Origin: an uncultured Novosphingobium sp.
Lineage (GTDB): Bacteria; Pseudomonadota; Alphaproteobacteria; Sphingomonadales; Sphingomonadaceae
Length of the DNA stretch: 8,518 bases
Direction: 5' to 3'
Assembly: GCA_937860195.1 (NCBI GenBank)
Contig: CALMBN010000285.1
Span: 1 to 8,518, forward strand
The notes beneath the pieces were generated by a model, which searched no databases, was not told the origin of the DNA, and saw only the letters and a list, made by a program, of their open reading frames with translations. Made by a program: the position numbers and the translations under genes. Of this stretch, positions 6,601 through 8,518 are shown in pieces (within the stretch, counting starts at the first letter, position 1; each line of letters starts with the position of its first letter).

Positions 6601-7649
6601 AGGATATGCCCCGACCGATCCCGCTTGGTATCAAGATAGCGGGCGTTGTGCGGGTTGGGCGGGAGCTGGTGCGGGACGCGTTCGGTAACGGTTACGCCTG
6701 CCGCCGTCAGCGCTTCGACCTTCACAGGGTTGTTGGTCATCAGCCGGACCTGACCTACCCCCAGCAATCCCAGCATCCGCGCCGCGACCGGAAAATCGCG
6801 CGCTTCATTGGGCAGGCCGAGGCGTTGGTTGGCATCGACGGTATCAAAGCCCTGATCCTGCAACTGATAGGCCCTGAGCTTGTTGATCAGCCCGATCCCG
6901 CGCCCTTCCTGGCGCAGGTAAAGCAGCACGCCCCAGCCGCCTGCCGCGGCCTCATCCGCCATTGCTGACAAGGCCGCATCGAGTTGCGGACCGCAATCGC
7001 ATTTAAGGCTGCCGAGCACATCGCCGGTCAGGCATTCGCTATGCAGCCGGACCAGCGGCGTGCGGTCGCCGTTCTGCGCGCCAATCACCAGCGCGACATG
7101 CTCTCGCAGATCGTCGGCTGAGCGGAACGCGACGATCTCGGCTTGCTCGGCGGCATGGACCGGCAGCCGTGCCCGGCTGGCAATCGCCAGGTGGCGCGGG
7201 TCTTTCCATTCGGTCAGGTCGCCGCTGGAGAGCGCCTGCGCTTCGCCCCCGGCCGAAGGATCGACCAGATAGGCCGGCAGAATTCCCGCCGCGCGGGCCA
7301 GTTCCATCGCCGTCGCTGCTGCCTGCGGATGATCAATCTGCACCGCCAGAAACGGGCCTTTCAGCGGATAGCGCAGATCGAGCGCCGGATCGGCGAGCGC
7401 CCGGGCCAGAGCAAGATCGAACGGCCCAGCCCCCCGGATCAGCACCGGGGCTTCGGGCACCGCCGCCTCACGCTGGTTGGCGAGTTTGAGCGTGGCGGCG
7501 CGCGCTGCCGAGATCAGCATCTGCGGCGCCGTCGCTCCCGGCGCGAATCCGGTTTCAGCCGGAAGCAGCCGCAGCACACCATCAACTTCGATCGGCCAGC
7601 CATGGCGTAGCGCATCAAGCGCCAGCGCAACCCGGCGAGTCGCTCTCAC
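6597..7649 (-). CDS. ribA: GTP cyclohydrolase II with degenerate N-terminal region
   Basis: A 350-residue protein whose C-terminal half (about 172-350) is GTP cyclohydrolase II, the first step of riboflavin synthesis (GTP to 2,5-diamino-6-ribosylamino-pyrimidinone phosphate, formate and pyrophosphate). Zinc ligands are C206, C217 and C219 in SECLTGDVLGSLKCDCG. The catalytic and GTP-binding stretch YLRQEGRGIGL (244-254), then DTVDANQRLGLP (269-280) and MTNNPVK (304-310), are intact. The first 170 residues sit where bifunctional RibBA has the DHBP synthase domain. The opening RRVALALDALRHGWPIEV resembles it, but the acidic DDEDRENEGD loop is missing, so that activity is not expected. I chose GTG at 7647-7649, which overlaps the xth stop codon as GTGA and begins where family members begin. 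A longer in-frame opening to 7826 lies wholly inside xth and looks unlike protein. Confidence 0.93.
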   Translation of the reverse strand: MRATRRVALALDALRHGWPIEVDGVLRLLPAETGFAPGATAPQMLISAARAATLKLANQREAAVPEAPVLIRGAGPFDLALARALADPALDLRYPLKGPFLAVQIDHPQAAATAMELARAAGILPAYLVDPSAGGEAQALSSGDLTEWKDPRHLAIASRARLPVHAAEQAEIVAFRSADDLREHVALVIGAQNGDRTPLVRLHSECLTGDVLGSLKCDCGPQLDAALSAMADEAAAGGWGVLLYLRQEGRGIGLINKLRAYQLQDQGFDTVDANQRLGLPNEARDFPVAARMLGLLGVGQVRLMTNNPVKVEALTAAGVTVTERVPHQLPPNPHNARYLDTKRDRSGHIL

Positions 7650-8437
7650 AGATCGAATTCCGTAATCAGCGGCACATGATCGCTCGGCTGCTCCCAACGC
7701 CGGGTTTCCTCGACGAAGCGGTGCGAGGCCGACTGCGCCGCCAGATCGGGCGAGGCCCACATATGGTCGAGCCGCCGCCCGCGATCCTTCTCTTGCCAAT
7801 AGGTCCGGTAAGACCACCAGGTCCAATTGCGCTCCGGTGCGGGGATATGCTTGCGCCCCAGATCGACCCAGCCGTGGGCATCGCGCAGCCGGTAAAGCGA
7901 TTCGATCTCGATCGGAGTGTGCGAAACGACCTTGAGCAGCGCCTTGTGATCATAAACGTCGCACTCCAGCGGGGCGATGTTGAAATCGCCGACCAAGAGT
8001 GTCGGTCGGTCAAGCTGGTCCGCCCACGCCGCCATCCGCTGGAGGAAATCGAGCTTCTGGCCGAACTTTGCGTTCTGCGCGCGGTCCGGAATGTCTCCGC
8101 CGGCCGGGATGTAGACGTTTTCCAGCACCAGGCCCTGACCCGGCCCGAGCAGTTCCACCCCGACATGCCGCGCTTCGCCGTTGGCTTGCCAATCGTTGCG
8201 GGACAGCTCGCGCAAGGGAATCCGGCTGACCGTGGCCACGCCGTGATAGCCCTTTTGCCCATGCACCGCGCGGTGCGTGTAGCCGAGCGCCTCGAACGCT
8301 TCGTGCGGAAAGTGCTTCTCCTCGGTCTTGATCTCTTGCAGGCACAACACATCGGGGGCCTGCTCGGTCAGGAACCGGGTGACCTGTTCGATCCGCAGAC
8401 GAACCGAATTGATGTTCCAGGTGGCGATTGAAATCAT
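7646..8437 (-). CDS. xth: Exodeoxyribonuclease III / AP endonuclease
   Basis: A 263-residue enzyme of the exonuclease III (XthA/ExoA, AP endonuclease 1) family, which cleaves DNA at abasic sites and removes 3' blocking groups in base excision repair. The metal- and phosphate-binding residues are in place: N8 in TWNINSVR, E35 in CLQEIKT, Y109 in NVYIPAGG, D151 and N153 in VGDFNIAP, D224 in RRLDHMW, and the D253-H254 pair in PSDHVPL near the C-terminus. The length is standard for the family. The start is the ATG at 8435-8437, because MISIATWNIN is the usual N-terminus; an upstream in-frame opening would add 23 residues unlike the family. The ribosome site is weak. It is the first gene of the operon with ribA and the acetyltransferase. 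A poor promoter-like pair on the - strand (TTGCGG at 8481-8486, TACAGG at 8459-8464) lies upstream. Confidence 0.93.
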   Translation of the reverse strand: MISIATWNINSVRLRIEQVTRFLTEQAPDVLCLQEIKTEEKHFPHEAFEALGYTHRAVHGQKGYHGVATVSRIPLRELSRNDWQANGEARHVGVELLGPGQGLVLENVYIPAGGDIPDRAQNAKFGQKLDFLQRMAAWADQLDRPTLLVGDFNIAPLECDVYDHKALLKVVSHTPIEIESLYRLRDAHGWVDLGRKHIPAPERNWTWWSYRTYWQEKDRGRRLDHMWASPDLAAQSASHRFVEETRRWEQPSDHVPLITEFDL

Positions 8438-8518
8438 GGGTCTGGCTTTAGGTGGCAACCTGTAGGGCCGCAAGCATTGGCCGCAAAACGGTTGCCGATC
8501 CCCCACCCCAACCGCTCC

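Noticed and set aside
7650..7826. N-terminal extension of RibA by 59 residues
   Set aside because: It lies entirely within xth in another frame and does not resemble RibA. GTG at 7647-7649 gives a clean GTGA junction.
8438..8506. N-terminal extension of the exonuclease by 23 residues
   Set aside because: Family members begin at the MISIATWNIN strand. The extra residues include three aromatic residues and two cysteines in a composition unlike the family.

Overview
This is a GC-rich window of ordinary chromosomal character. The proteins (MetH C-terminus, RecQ, an XthA-RibA-GNAT operon, and an SPFH protein paired with an Arc-type repressor), the codon use and the frequent GTG starts suggest an alphaproteobacterium, most likely of the Sphingomonadales (Sphingomonas, Novosphingobium or Erythrobacter type). 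That placement is an inference from protein style, not a database result.

Left part (1-4396, all + strand): the last 162 codons of cobalamin-dependent methionine synthase (metH), then a likely co-transcribed run of a polytopic membrane protein of unknown function, a secreted beta-lactamase-fold serine hydrolase, and the DNA helicase RecQ. The gaps within this run are only 9 and 17 bases.

Middle (4393-5577, + strand): a compact two-gene unit with its own promoter, coding for a small membrane-anchored SPFH/Band 7 (stomatin/prohibitin-like) protein and a 69-residue Arc-type ribbon-helix-helix DNA-binding protein. A tandem 11-base repeat built on GATAT lies over the predicted -10 element and start point. 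This suggests that the second gene product represses its own operon. It is the most system-like item in the window.

Between 5578 and 6093 there is no convincing gene. The stretch begins with a consensus-like promoter (TTGACA, 17 bases, TATCCG) that contains a 7-base direct repeat, and continues with several GC-rich hairpins. It may encode an untranslated RNA, but I could not match it to a known RNA family.

Right part (6094-8437, - strand): a tightly coupled operon transcribed right to left: exodeoxyribonuclease III (xth), GTP cyclohydrolase II (ribA, with a long non-catalytic-looking N-terminal region) and a GNAT acetyltransferase. Successive genes overlap by four bases (GTGA, then ATGA). 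A hairpin directly after the last stop codon probably ends the transcript.
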